Shown piece after piece: positions 14,197 to 22,794 of a stretch of DNA of 64,000 nt; the first letter of the stretch is position 1; each line of letters opens with the position of its first letter. The DNA lies in the NCBI GenBank assembly GCA_016795565.1, contig JAEUGW010000030.1, positions 24,639 through 88,638 on the forward strand. The letters run 5' to 3'. This DNA comes from Opitutaceae bacterium (GTDB lineage Bacteria > Verrucomicrobiota > Verrucomicrobiia > Opitutales > Opitutaceae). The notes beneath the pieces are model-generated. The model searched no databases, was not told where the DNA came from, and saw nothing but the letters and a program-made list of their open reading frames with translations. Position numbers and translations under genes: made by a program.

Positions 14197-15447
14197 ATGA
14201 TTGGCGGCGTGGTCACGATGGTTAGCAATGCAGCGACCATTCCCGTGCTTTACTTTGTCTTGGACAAAGGAACCTTCGCCGAATGGGCCACGGCTCTCGC
14301 CTGCCTTAATTTGTGGTGTTTCCCTGAGTCCGCGCGCAACCTGCTGATCACATCAGGCTATCACGACGCCGGCCGCAACCAGAGGACTCTGACCTACAAG
14401 TTTGTGGCCGTGGCGGGGGTGTGTGCGCTCGCCACGTTGTTACTGCATGTTCTCGGTCTGGCTCGGGATGGCTTGGCTACTGGGATGATGGAGTCGCTGG
14501 CACCCCTGCTGATCCTGGCGCTGGCCATTCCGCTTCGTTTCCGTGTAGCCGTGCTCCGGGGGCGGCTACAGGCCAGTGGCAAGTGGCGACTTCACGCCTT
14601 GCTGACGAGCGGCTTGAACCTGCTGTTGAGCCTAGGTGTCATCGCGACAGCGTATCTCACGAGAAACGTGAAGGCGATCGCAGCGGCATATGTCTTGGTG
14701 CTCTTTGTGCAGGCCCTGATCTATTCCCGGATGGCCGGAGGCGAGCCGCCGCCGGTGGCCGAATTCAAGGGCCCGGTCGGTAAGACCAGTTTCGCAGGCG
14801 CCATGGCCTTGAGTCTGGGGCCGCTTTTGTTCTCGCAGGGTGACAAGATCGGTTTGCGCTTCGTCTTGAGCGAGACGCAACTGGCCGAGTATACGTTTTA
14901 CGTGGCCATCGCGGGGCAGATCAATGTGGTGGGAGCCTTGCCGTGTATTCCGCTGGCCGCTTGGTTCCGGCAGACCCAGGAAAAACGGGGCAGGTTACTG
15001 CGCATGGCTCAGTATTGGAATATCACCTTGGTTGTCATTTCCATGATAGGGGTGCTGGCGGGATTTTTCCTGATCAAGGCACTGTTCCCTGACGTGGTCT
15101 ATAGCAGGCTGTCCGGAGCTTTGCTCTTCTGTGCCGCCAGCATCTACGGTTTGCTGTCCCTAAACGCACCGGCATATTTTCTGTTGATCGGGCAGGGCGA
15201 ATACAGGCTGGTCGGGTGGGGCAACCTCCTGATCGCCGGGCTCTCCCTTGGGGCGATCCTACTGCTGGGTAGCATCTACGGCATCTACGGTGCCGTCATG
15301 GGTAATATGCTCTTCGGGTTTACGGTGTTGTGGGGAGTTCTTGCCTACCGGCGGACGGGGGGCAAAAAATCAGGATGGTTGCTGGGCGGCTTTGCCGCAT
15401 TGTGCATGATGTTGCTTAGCTTTCTCTCCCTTTTTATTTCACGCTGA
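14197..15447 (+). CDS. Polysaccharide flippase (Wzx/MATE-like)
   Basis: A hydrophobic protein of about 416 residues (439 if the TTG at 14128 is used) with roughly twelve membrane helices. The pattern fits the oligosaccharide flippase family that moves lipid-linked repeat units across the inner membrane. There is no sharp motif to cite; the evidence is the helix pattern, the length, and the position among glycosyltransferases and a polymerase. ATG 14197 (MIGGVVTMVSNAATIPV) places the first helix at the N-terminus and is preferred. The stop overlaps the next ATG (TGATG). Confidence 0.75.
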   Translation: MIGGVVTMVSNAATIPVLYFVLDKGTFAEWATALACLNLWCFPESARNLLITSGYHDAGRNQRTLTYKFVAVAGVCALATLLLHVLGLARDGLATGMMESLAPLLILALAIPLRFRVAVLRGRLQASGKWRLHALLTSGLNLLLSLGVIATAYLTRNVKAIAAAYVLVLFVQALIYSRMAGGEPPPVAEFKGPVGKTSFAGAMALSLGPLLFSQGDKIGLRFVLSETQLAEYTFYVAIAGQINVVGALPCIPLAAWFRQTQEKRGRLLRMAQYWNITLVVISMIGVLAGFFLIKALFPDVVYSRLSGALLFCAASIYGLLSLNAPAYFLLIGQGEYRLVGWGNLLIAGLSLGAILLLGSIYGIYGAVMGNMLFGFTVLWGVLAYRRTGGKKSGWLLGGFAALCMMLLSFLSLFISR

Positions 15448-16160
15448 TGTTAAAACCATTGCAGGACTTCCTCTTGAGTCGCGCCCATGGTATTCCCCGG
15501 TCGGAGCTGGTCTTCGCGCGACAACTCGCGGCCCAGCCGTTTTTTTCACATTGTGATGTGGTGCTGGATATTGGAGCCAACCGCGGCATGTTCAGCACGG
15601 CGCTGGCCTTGGCGACCAGGGGTGTCCCGTTCCACGCCTTCGAACCACTACCGACCCTGCACGCCGAGTTGAGCGACAGGATTGGTCGCATCCCGGGGAT
15701 AGAGCTGCACAAATGCGGTCTCGGTGCCGCGCCCGGCACAGCCGACCTGCACCACGGGGCCTTCCATGAGGCCAGCTCACTGCTCCCGATGCAGAAGCGG
15801 CACCAGGAGATTTTTCCGGGCAGCCGCCCCACGACCAAGACGTCCGTGCCCATCATCACACTAGACGAATTTTTTGCGGCCCGCCCGGATCACCGGCAGG
15901 CGTTCATCAAGCTCGATGTGCAAGGCTACGAGCTTGAGGTGATGAAAGGATGCCAGGTGAGCCTCCACCGGATTCGAGCGGCGCTGGTGGAGGTGTCCTT
16001 TGAGGATCTCTACGAGAACGGCGCGAGTGCGGAAGAGGTGGTGTCCTATTTCATCGGGCAGGGTTTTTTATTTACTGGCTTCGTGCGCCCCCTGTTCTCG
16101 GACCGGAAGGTTTTCCCCATAAGCGGTGATTGCCTGTTCGTGCGCGCGGACACGAACTAA
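15447..16160 (+). CDS. FkbM-family methyltransferase
   Basis: A 237-residue protein. VVLDIGANRGMFSTALAL is the SAM-binding motif of the FkbM family, followed by FHAFEPLPTLHAEL. The C-terminal half has FIKLDVQGYELEVMKGC and VEVSFEDLYENG, also typical. Members O-methylate sugars in polysaccharides. It overlaps the flippase stop by one base, showing translational coupling within the operon. Confidence 0.88.
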   Translation: MLKPLQDFLLSRAHGIPRSELVFARQLAAQPFFSHCDVVLDIGANRGMFSTALALATRGVPFHAFEPLPTLHAELSDRIGRIPGIELHKCGLGAAPGTADLHHGAFHEASSLLPMQKRHQEIFPGSRPTTKTSVPIITLDEFFAARPDHRQAFIKLDVQGYELEVMKGCQVSLHRIRAALVEVSFEDLYENGASAEEVVSYFIGQGFLFTGFVRPLFSDRKVFPISGDCLFVRADTN

Positions 16161-16188
16161 GCCGCCGCCCTCAGCTTCACATTCTAGT

Positions 16189-17412
16189 ATGCCTCCCCGT
16201 CCGATTCCGAACGTCCCATTTATCGAGGCCAGGTTCTCGAACGCGCAGACCTTCTTCTTGCTGCTCCTTTGCCTTACTGTGGGTATGTTCAACGTGCAAG
16301 CCGCCCGCGTCTATCTGGGCGATGTGTATGTCACGATCTTCTTTTGCGCCGCCTTTATTCGCATCCTGTCCGGCGCGCGCTACCCGCATACACGTTGGGT
16401 GTTAATCGGCGTTATTTCGATTGGGCTTGGCGTGGTGTTTGATTTTCTGAACCGAATACCATCGGATGATATTCTGCGGGGCGGGATGAGGAATTTTGTC
16501 TTCATCTTCATGTCACTGGCGACATGCGCGGCGTTGGAAGTATATGGCCGCCGCCGCGTCGCTTTGTATATCATCGCGGCCCTGTGCTCGCTGCCGATCT
16601 CCGTGATTTTGTTGGACCCTCAGGTTTCTGGCAACGTGGATCGCCTGCTCCGCTGGGACAACGGCATCTTCCTGCTCCTGCCGGCGCAGTTGGTTCTGAC
16701 TCACTGGCTAGGTGCCCGGAAAATCCGCCTCATTGTGGGTGCGGCGCTGTTTCTGGCCATGGGGGCGGGGGCCTACTTCATGGATATCCGCTCGCTCGCT
16801 GGCATGCTCTGGGGAGCGGCGTTCATCGAAATCGTCTGCATCTACAAGTATTTGCCGCGAATCCTCCGGATACCCATGCTGTTCCTAGCCAGCTTTCTTT
16901 TTACTGCAGCTGCGGTATTGATCTATTCCGAGGTGTCCACTTTTGATTACGATGTGTATCAGCGACGAACGGCCTCTGATACGCTCCGGCTCGATATGGC
17001 GGCAGATGCATGGGCGGGCTATTTGCAAAGCCCGTTCATCGGCAACGGATCTTGGCAACATGCCCGCTTGTTTATTGATCCGACCAAAACCGAGACACTG
17101 ATCGGTGTTCATTCTACCATTATCCAGTTTGCTTATGAGTATGGAACACTGGGGCTGTTAGCAGGCTGCGTGCTGCTCGTGATCCATGTCTTGGCCTTGT
17201 TCAAGGTCATCTCTCTGCATCGGCTTTATGCGACCGATTGGTTATATGGCTATCTGCTGCTGCTGGGGTTTTACCACATTATCATGAGTCCCTTCGCCGG
17301 CGCACAGCGCTTCACTCTGGGAATATCGTCGGGAATCGCCTTCAGCATGCTCCTGCGGTCCGGCCGGCAGATTTGGGTTCTGCCCGAGTTTATCCAGCGC
17401 CGTCCCCAGTGA
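16189..17412 (+). CDS. O-antigen polymerase-like membrane protein (Wzy)
   Basis: A 407-residue protein with about ten predicted membrane helices and a large periplasmic loop between the later ones (QSPFIGNGSW ... GVHSTIIQFAYEYGTLGL), the Wzy_C or ligase-type arrangement with a glycine-rich loop. ATG 16189 (MPPRPIPNVPFIEARF) is preferred over an in-frame GTG or ATG upstream inside the preceding gene. It would polymerise repeat units at the periplasmic face. The stop overlaps the next start (GTGA, 17409-17412). Confidence 0.78.
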   Translation: MPPRPIPNVPFIEARFSNAQTFFLLLLCLTVGMFNVQAARVYLGDVYVTIFFCAAFIRILSGARYPHTRWVLIGVISIGLGVVFDFLNRIPSDDILRGGMRNFVFIFMSLATCAALEVYGRRRVALYIIAALCSLPISVILLDPQVSGNVDRLLRWDNGIFLLLPAQLVLTHWLGARKIRLIVGAALFLAMGAGAYFMDIRSLAGMLWGAAFIEIVCIYKYLPRILRIPMLFLASFLFTAAAVLIYSEVSTFDYDVYQRRTASDTLRLDMAADAWAGYLQSPFIGNGSWQHARLFIDPTKTETLIGVHSTIIQFAYEYGTLGLLAGCVLLVIHVLALFKVISLHRLYATDWLYGYLLLLGFYHIIMSPFAGAQRFTLGISSGIAFSMLLRSGRQIWVLPEFIQRRPQ

Positions 17413-18497
17413 ACAGCGCGTCCGTGATCGTCGCATGTGCCGGAAGCTTTGAGCGGAATGCCAGTGTGCTCCGAGCCATGGCGGTCGCGAGGTGGTATCA
17501 GACTCGCGGGGAGCTTTGTTTTCTGGCGCTGGAGCGCACCGCACAGAATCTGGCGCTCGCGGAGAAATTCACATTGCCGGCCGGATGTTTGCAAAGTCCG
17601 GGGCGCATTATGGCACTGCTATATGTTTGGCCGACACGGCCCATTACCGTGCATCTGGTCAATGTCAGCCTGAAGAGCGCGTTTCTGGCGGCGATGACCG
17701 CGATTGTCCGTGGGCGTGTGGTGGCGGACTGGGACGAGTGGGCGACCCGAATCCCGGCTCCGGCCGCTCGTAAGTTGATGTGGCACGCTGTCGAGGCTAT
17801 GATGTTTTTCGTCGCCAGCACCTTTCTCGTTGCTTCGAAGTTTCTACAGGTGGAGATTCGTCAGAAGCTGGAGCGGAACCGGGACGTGGTTTACATCCCG
17901 TATGGCTTTGATCTGCCGGAGGACGCCGCGTCGGTTGCGCCAGGGGCGCTGCCGACTGGCAGGCGCTATCTCGCCTACGTCGGCTCCTTTGCGGCTAACT
18001 ATGCGGCGGACATCGACGAGCTTTTCCGGGCGGCCGAAGCCGCGGCGGCGGAGCGGATCGACCTGCTGGTGATCGGTGACGGTGAGCTGTTGCCGCGACT
18101 GCGCGAAGGCCTGGATCACCGGCTGGGGCAGATTCACTTTCTAGGGCGAATGACACCAGCCGGCGTGGATAGCTGGCTGCGACATCCGCAGGTTATCGCT
18201 GGGTTTCTCCCTCTGCAGGATACGCGGCAAAATCTGGCGCGCTGCCCCAACAAGTTGTTTCACTACATCCGGGCGTCACTCCCGGTGGTCACCAGTCCGA
18301 TTGGAGAGGCGTTCGAGGCTCTGGGTGGCAGAGGAGTCTATTACGATTTTGGCGACCCCACCGGACTCAGGCGGGCCATTGGCGAGGCCGCACGCCTGAA
18401 GCCCGCCTATGAATTGAGTCGCTACTCCTGGGCGGTGCGCTTGGATGGGCTTGGATTGATCAGCAATGCGGCAGATCCCCTGAGGGCGACCATATGA
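17409..18497 (+). CDS. Glycosyltransferase (GT4-like)
   Basis: A 362-residue protein with a GTG start inside the stop of the polymerase gene. The N-terminal half (VIVACAGSFERNASVLRAM) and the C-terminal half (YLAYVGSFAANYAADIDEL, LLVIGDGELLPRLREGL, CPNKLFHYIRASLPVVTSPI) form a GT-B fold; the last segment binds the nucleotide sugar. It probably adds one sugar of the repeat unit at the cytoplasmic face. The following gene starts four bases before its end (ATGA). Confidence 0.82.
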   Translation: MNSASVIVACAGSFERNASVLRAMAVARWYQTRGELCFLALERTAQNLALAEKFTLPAGCLQSPGRIMALLYVWPTRPITVHLVNVSLKSAFLAAMTAIVRGRVVADWDEWATRIPAPAARKLMWHAVEAMMFFVASTFLVASKFLQVEIRQKLERNRDVVYIPYGFDLPEDAASVAPGALPTGRRYLAYVGSFAANYAADIDELFRAAEAAAAERIDLLVIGDGELLPRLREGLDHRLGQIHFLGRMTPAGVDSWLRHPQVIAGFLPLQDTRQNLARCPNKLFHYIRASLPVVTSPIGEAFEALGGRGVYYDFGDPTGLRRAIGEAARLKPAYELSRYSWAVRLDGLGLISNAADPLRATI

Positions 18498-19165
18498 GCG
18501 ACACGCAGACGCCAGTTTCATTGCAAGGGGCGGGTCGGATGCAGGCATTGCGCTACATCTGGTATCGCGCGCGACTTTCCCTGTTGCGCGGTCTCTGGTT
18601 CTGGTTGACCCGGCCGGGTCGCGCCGGCTGGCCCTTCTTCATGGATTCCGGCGCGCGCATTTGGTATCCGGAAAAATTCAAGGCTGGCCGACGGGTGTTC
18701 CTCGGCCGAATGGTCCACATCAACGCCAACTGCACCGGGCAGGTAACCTTGGGCGATCGGGTAACGATCGGGGACTTCGGGTGGGTGCAGGGAACGGCGC
18801 ACCTGTCCAACCCAGGCGAGTCGCTGGTTATCGAGGACAAAGTCTACATCGGCCCGTTTGCGGTCATCGGATTTCACGGGCCGGTGCGGATCGGTGCGGG
18901 CACTTCGATCGGTGCGGGACTACGGCTTTCGGCCCAAGAGCATGACCTGGCAGCCGGTGAATCGATCGCACAGCAGGCGGGAAAAGGCCGCGGGATAAAC
19001 ATTGGTCCGGGATGCTGGATTGGCAATGACGTCAAGATTTTGGACGGAGTGGAACTGGGCGCCGGATGCGTCGTCGGTGCGGGGGCTGTGGTCACGAAGC
19101 CGATGCCCGCGCGGAGTGTCGTGGCCGGAGTGCCGGCATGTGTTATCAGGATGCTGCCGGCATGA
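18494..19165 (+). CDS. Hexapeptide-repeat acyltransferase
   Basis: A 223-residue protein. From about residue 55 there is a left-handed beta-helix of imperfect hexapeptides (VTLGDRVTIGDFGWVQG, IEDKVYIGPFAVIG, VRIGAGTSIGAGLRL, INIGPGCWIGNDVKILDGVE), ending with VVAGVPACVIRML as in WcaF/LacA-type O-acetyltransferases. It should acetylate a sugar of the polysaccharide. The position between two glycosyltransferases, with 4-base overlaps at both ends, supports co-translation. Confidence 0.87.
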   Translation: MSDTQTPVSLQGAGRMQALRYIWYRARLSLLRGLWFWLTRPGRAGWPFFMDSGARIWYPEKFKAGRRVFLGRMVHINANCTGQVTLGDRVTIGDFGWVQGTAHLSNPGESLVIEDKVYIGPFAVIGFHGPVRIGAGTSIGAGLRLSAQEHDLAAGESIAQQAGKGRGINIGPGCWIGNDVKILDGVELGAGCVVGAGAVVTKPMPARSVVAGVPACVIRMLPA

Positions 19166-20262
19166 GAGTGGTGATGGGAATTCGTGGGGATTGCGACGCC
19201 GTGCCGGGTGGCGATGTGGTCCAAATGCAAAAAACAGGCGCGGAACTGGAACGCATGGGTTGCCGCGTGGACTATCGGGCAGGTGCTCTGGGTGACTTGG
19301 TCGGCGTCGACTTGGTGCATGTATTCAACACGACACGCATCAATGACACGTATCGCATGCTGCGTCAGGCGCAGGCGGCGCACCGACCAGTGGTCGTGAG
19401 CACAATCTGGCACTCCATGCGGGAGATGGCACGAGCCTACGGCGAGATCCACGGACTGAAACCCTTCCCCATCTGGAGTTACACGGCCTTGAAGGAGATT
19501 TATTACGCACGCCGGGCCGGGCAACCCTGGGGTCCTGGCATGGCGCTGGGCTACCGACGCCGGTTGCATTATGTGGTTAGCACGGCCGATGCGGTGCTGC
19601 CGAATTCCCAGGCCGAGTTGGAAGCCTTGGAAGGAGAGACGGGATGTCGGGCGCGGATGACGGCGATAATACCCAACGGATATGAGCACCGTATGGGGGC
19701 GGTGCCCATGCCGTGGGCGACGCGTCGCGACTTAGTCTGTGCCGGACGGATTGAGCCCCGGAAAAACCAGGTGCGCCTCGCCCGAGTATTCAGCCAGGCC
19801 AGTCTGCCGGCCGAGGCGCGGCTTTGCTTTTACGGGGCCGCGCTGCCCCAAGCGAAGCGCTATCGCATGAGATTGGAGCGCGAACTGGTCGCTGGGCGGA
19901 GCGAATATGGCGGCAAGCTGCCTCAGGCCGAACTCTATGCCAAATATGCCGCAGCGCGGGTGACAGTGCTGGCGAGTTACTTCGAGACAACAGGACTGTG
20001 CGCGCTGGAAGGGCTGGCGCACGGCTCAGCGGTTGTAGTCACAGACTCGCCGTGCACCCGGGAGTATTTCGGCGACAAGGTGCACTACTGCGATCCTTTT
20101 TCCAACGAGAGCATCACCAGGGCGATCGAGCAGGCTTGGCGCACGCCTCCGGCGGATTCCTCCCAGTTGCTGGAGCGATTTACCTGGAAGGAAGCGGGAC
20201 GCACCACGCTCGCCGCCTATCAGAAGGTGCTGGCGGCCCACCGCGGACATGGAAGCGGCTGA
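19162..20262 (+). CDS. Glycosyltransferase family 4
   Basis: A 366-residue protein starting at ATG 19162 inside the previous stop (ATGA); the open frame extends upstream only over the acyltransferase gene. Motifs include GGDVVQMQKTGAELERMG at the N-terminus, LVCAGRIEPRKNQVRLARVF at the start of the second domain, and FETTGLCALEGLAHGSAVVV with the E-x7-E nucleotide-sugar motif. It acts on polysaccharide assembly in the cytoplasm. Confidence 0.87.
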   Translation: MRVVMGIRGDCDAVPGGDVVQMQKTGAELERMGCRVDYRAGALGDLVGVDLVHVFNTTRINDTYRMLRQAQAAHRPVVVSTIWHSMREMARAYGEIHGLKPFPIWSYTALKEIYYARRAGQPWGPGMALGYRRRLHYVVSTADAVLPNSQAELEALEGETGCRARMTAIIPNGYEHRMGAVPMPWATRRDLVCAGRIEPRKNQVRLARVFSQASLPAEARLCFYGAALPQAKRYRMRLERELVAGRSEYGGKLPQAELYAKYAAARVTVLASYFETTGLCALEGLAHGSAVVVTDSPCTREYFGDKVHYCDPFSNESITRAIEQAWRTPPADSSQLLERFTWKEAGRTTLAAYQKVLAAHRGHGSG

Positions 20263-21190
20263 CGCCATGACGGTGGGGGTGGCGATTGTCACCCTCAATG
20301 CCGAGCACGAAGTTGAACCCGCCCTCCGGGTCGTGCTCGCGAGCCCGGCAGTGAAACGTTGCCTAGTGGTGGATTCGTCATCAACGGACGGCACCGTGGC
20401 GTTGGCCCGGAGGCTGGGGGCGGAGGTTCACCTCTTGCCCCGAGAAGAATTCAATCACGGGGCTACCCGGGAGAAGGCGCGAAAACTGTTGGGCACGGAC
20501 ATTGTGGTCCTGCTCACACAGGATGTGATTCCCGAGATCGACTTTATCGCCCGGTTGATCGAACCGATCCAGAGGGGCGACGCCGTTGTGGCTTACAGCC
20601 GGCAGCTTCCGCACTTGGGTGCGGGCTTTCTCGAGGCGTTCCCGCGTGAGTTCAACTATCCAGCTGAGAGTAATCTGCGCTCGATTGCGGACACCGCTCG
20701 GCACGGGGTGTATGCGTTCTTTTGCTCGGACTCGGCCGCCGCTTATCTAAATAGTGCCTTGGATGGGATCGGCGGCTTCGAGCCCATCTTAACTAACGAG
20801 GATTACTTTGCGGTGGCTCGCCTGTTGCGCGCCGGGGGACGGATCGCATACGCGGCCGACTCCCGGGTAAGGCACTCTCATCGCTACACGCTCGTGCAGG
20901 AGTTCAAGCGCTACTTTGACACCGGCTATGTGCGAGCGGAAAACGGTTGGGTGAACGAACTGGCCGGCCAGGCCGAAAGTAGGGGAGCATCCTTCGCCAA
21001 GGAGATGCTGCGCCGTCTCTGGCATTCGACACCTCACCTGATCCCGTATGCCCTGCTGCAAACCGGCGTAAAATGGGTCGGGTATCGAGTGGGATATCTA
21101 TCGCTGCGGATGCCGCCTTGGTGGTGTCGCTGGTTGTCTTCGCAACGCTACTACTGGCACTCGATCCATTACCGATGCATGCGCAGGTGA
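20249..21190 (+). CDS. Glycosyltransferase family 2 (rhamnosyltransferase-like)
   Basis: A 313-residue protein. The GT-A fold is shown by VGVAIVTLNAEHEVEPAL, CLVVDSSSTDGTVALARRL, LLTQDVIPE and GGFEPILTNEDYFAVARLL. The ATG at 20249 overlaps the GT4 gene; a second ATG at 20267 (MTVGVAIV) is an equally good start. The C-terminal region around QEFKRYFDTGYVRAENGW resembles rhamnosyltransferases. This is the last plus-strand gene of the operon; the next gene converges from the other strand. Confidence 0.85.
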   Translation: MEAADAMTVGVAIVTLNAEHEVEPALRVVLASPAVKRCLVVDSSSTDGTVALARRLGAEVHLLPREEFNHGATREKARKLLGTDIVVLLTQDVIPEIDFIARLIEPIQRGDAVVAYSRQLPHLGAGFLEAFPREFNYPAESNLRSIADTARHGVYAFFCSDSAAAYLNSALDGIGGFEPILTNEDYFAVARLLRAGGRIAYAADSRVRHSHRYTLVQEFKRYFDTGYVRAENGWVNELAGQAESRGASFAKEMLRRLWHSTPHLIPYALLQTGVKWVGYRVGYLSLRMPPWWCRWLSSQRYYWHSIHYRCMRR

Positions 21191-21264
21191 CGGACGGAGA
21201 CTGGTTGGCAGAACTGGCGGGGCGCAGTCCTGCCCCAATGCGTGCTGCTGTCAGGGAGCAGGGT

Positions 21265-22683
21265 TCAATACGCATTCTGGCGGCGGAAGAACGTCAGGAT
21301 CATGATCTGGATATCAAACCAGAGTGACCAGTTTTCGATGTAATAGAGATCGTAGCGGATGCGCTCGACTAGGCTGGTGTTGCCGCGCAAACCGTTGACC
21401 TGCGCCCAGCCGGTCAAGCCGGGACGCACTTCATGGCGGGGGTTGTAGTGCGGGATCTCACGTTCGAATTGTTTGATGAGTTCGGGCCGTTCCGGCCGCG
21501 GGCCGACTAGGCTCATGTCGCCGGTCAGAATGTTCCAGAACTGGGGCAGCTCATCCAGGTTCCATTCCCGCATGAAGGCGCCGATCTTGAGGCGGCGCGG
21601 ATCAGCCGCGACGGCCCACTGGGGGCCGGAATTTGACTCGGCGTCCAGCCGCATGGAGCGCAGCTTGTAGATGGCGAAGGTCTGGCCGTGCAGCCCGGTG
21701 CGAGTTTGCCGGTAGAGAATCGGGCCCGGGCTCTCTCGTTTGATCAGCACAGCGAGCAACGCTATGATCGGAGCGGAACCAGCCAGTCCAACGATGGCCC
21801 CAGCAATGTCGGTGGAGCGCTTCAGTATCTTGTTGGGGAGAGCGTTGAGCGGAATTTGCTCGATGCCCAGCAGCGGAACGCCGGAGATGGTCTGCATGCG
21901 CAGATTGGAGACGAAGACCTGAAAGAAAGAGGGGATGACCTTGAAATCAACATAGCGCCGCTCGCAGACCGACGCGATGCGGCCCAGTTCGTCACGGGGC
22001 AACTCCAGATCAGCGACGACGATGATGTCGATGAGATGCTCGTTGATCACGTCATCGAGTTTCTCGACGGAGCCCAGCAGGCGTTGCTCCCGGCTGACCT
22101 GGTTCTCCGTCGCCGGGGTGGAGATGACGCCATAGACGGAATAGGGATGGTTTTTGTCATGCAGGATGGCCTGGGCCAGTTTCTCTGCCTCGCCACTCCA
22201 CCCCACGAGCGCAACCCGATGGGTGATGCGTTCGCGCCAGTCGCTTTTGGACAGCACATAGAAGAATCCAAAGCGCCATAGCAACATGATGACGAGGGTG
22301 CTGAGGCATGAGGTCGCGACGAAGATACGAGAGATCGGAGGGTCGAACTTAAGAATGAGCGAGGTGCTGAGAAACAGCACAAACCAGAAAAAGGTGCCGC
22401 GCAGTATGATGTTGGCTGCACGCTGGGGGCGCAGCAGCAGACGCGCATCATAAAGTTTCAAGAAGGCATAGCTTGCGATCAGCAGTGCGGAACCCAGCAA
22501 GAGAAGCTGGTTGTAGGTATCAAATGTGACCTTGGTGGATTCGACGCCCACGCCCTTGAGGTGCGTGTTAAAACGGACCGCGTAACCGACACAGAGTCCC
22601 AGGTAGCTGAAGAGCAAGTCACCCAACAACTGAAGGGTGAGCAGAAGGTTTTGGGATCGCGGATAGGAGCGCTTTGCGGACAT
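21265..22683 (-). CDS. Undecaprenyl-phosphate sugar phosphotransferase (priming transferase)
   Basis: A 472-residue protein of the WcaJ/WbaP type. There are four to five N-terminal membrane helices (residues 10-130), a CoA-binding-like middle (RVALVGWSGEAEKLAQAI), and a C-terminal bacterial sugar transferase domain: LKRSTDIAGAIVGL, ESPGPILYRQTRTG, IYKLRSM, LDELPQFWNILTGDMSLVGP, RPGLTGWAQVNGLRG. It attaches the first sugar-phosphate to undecaprenyl phosphate, starting synthesis of the exopolysaccharide made by the convergent operon. Confidence 0.92.
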   Translation of the reverse strand: MSAKRSYPRSQNLLLTLQLLGDLLFSYLGLCVGYAVRFNTHLKGVGVESTKVTFDTYNQLLLLGSALLIASYAFLKLYDARLLLRPQRAANIILRGTFFWFVLFLSTSLILKFDPPISRIFVATSCLSTLVIMLLWRFGFFYVLSKSDWRERITHRVALVGWSGEAEKLAQAILHDKNHPYSVYGVISTPATENQVSREQRLLGSVEKLDDVINEHLIDIIVVADLELPRDELGRIASVCERRYVDFKVIPSFFQVFVSNLRMQTISGVPLLGIEQIPLNALPNKILKRSTDIAGAIVGLAGSAPIIALLAVLIKRESPGPILYRQTRTGLHGQTFAIYKLRSMRLDAESNSGPQWAVAADPRRLKIGAFMREWNLDELPQFWNILTGDMSLVGPRPERPELIKQFEREIPHYNPRHEVRPGLTGWAQVNGLRGNTSLVERIRYDLYYIENWSLWFDIQIMILTFFRRQNAY

Positions 22684-22794
22684 GTGTGACGAGCATTATT
22701 GCCCTGCAGCTATGCGGAGTGTCAAATGTAGAGGATCACACAATCGAATCTGCAGGTTACAAGGAGACTCAGGCTTGGGCATCTGTGAGCAGCC

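Noticed and set aside
21073..21327. Short frame with a hydrophobic segment at the end of the GT2 gene
   Set aside because: It overlaps the real glycosyltransferase end and part of the convergent sugar transferase; no independent support.
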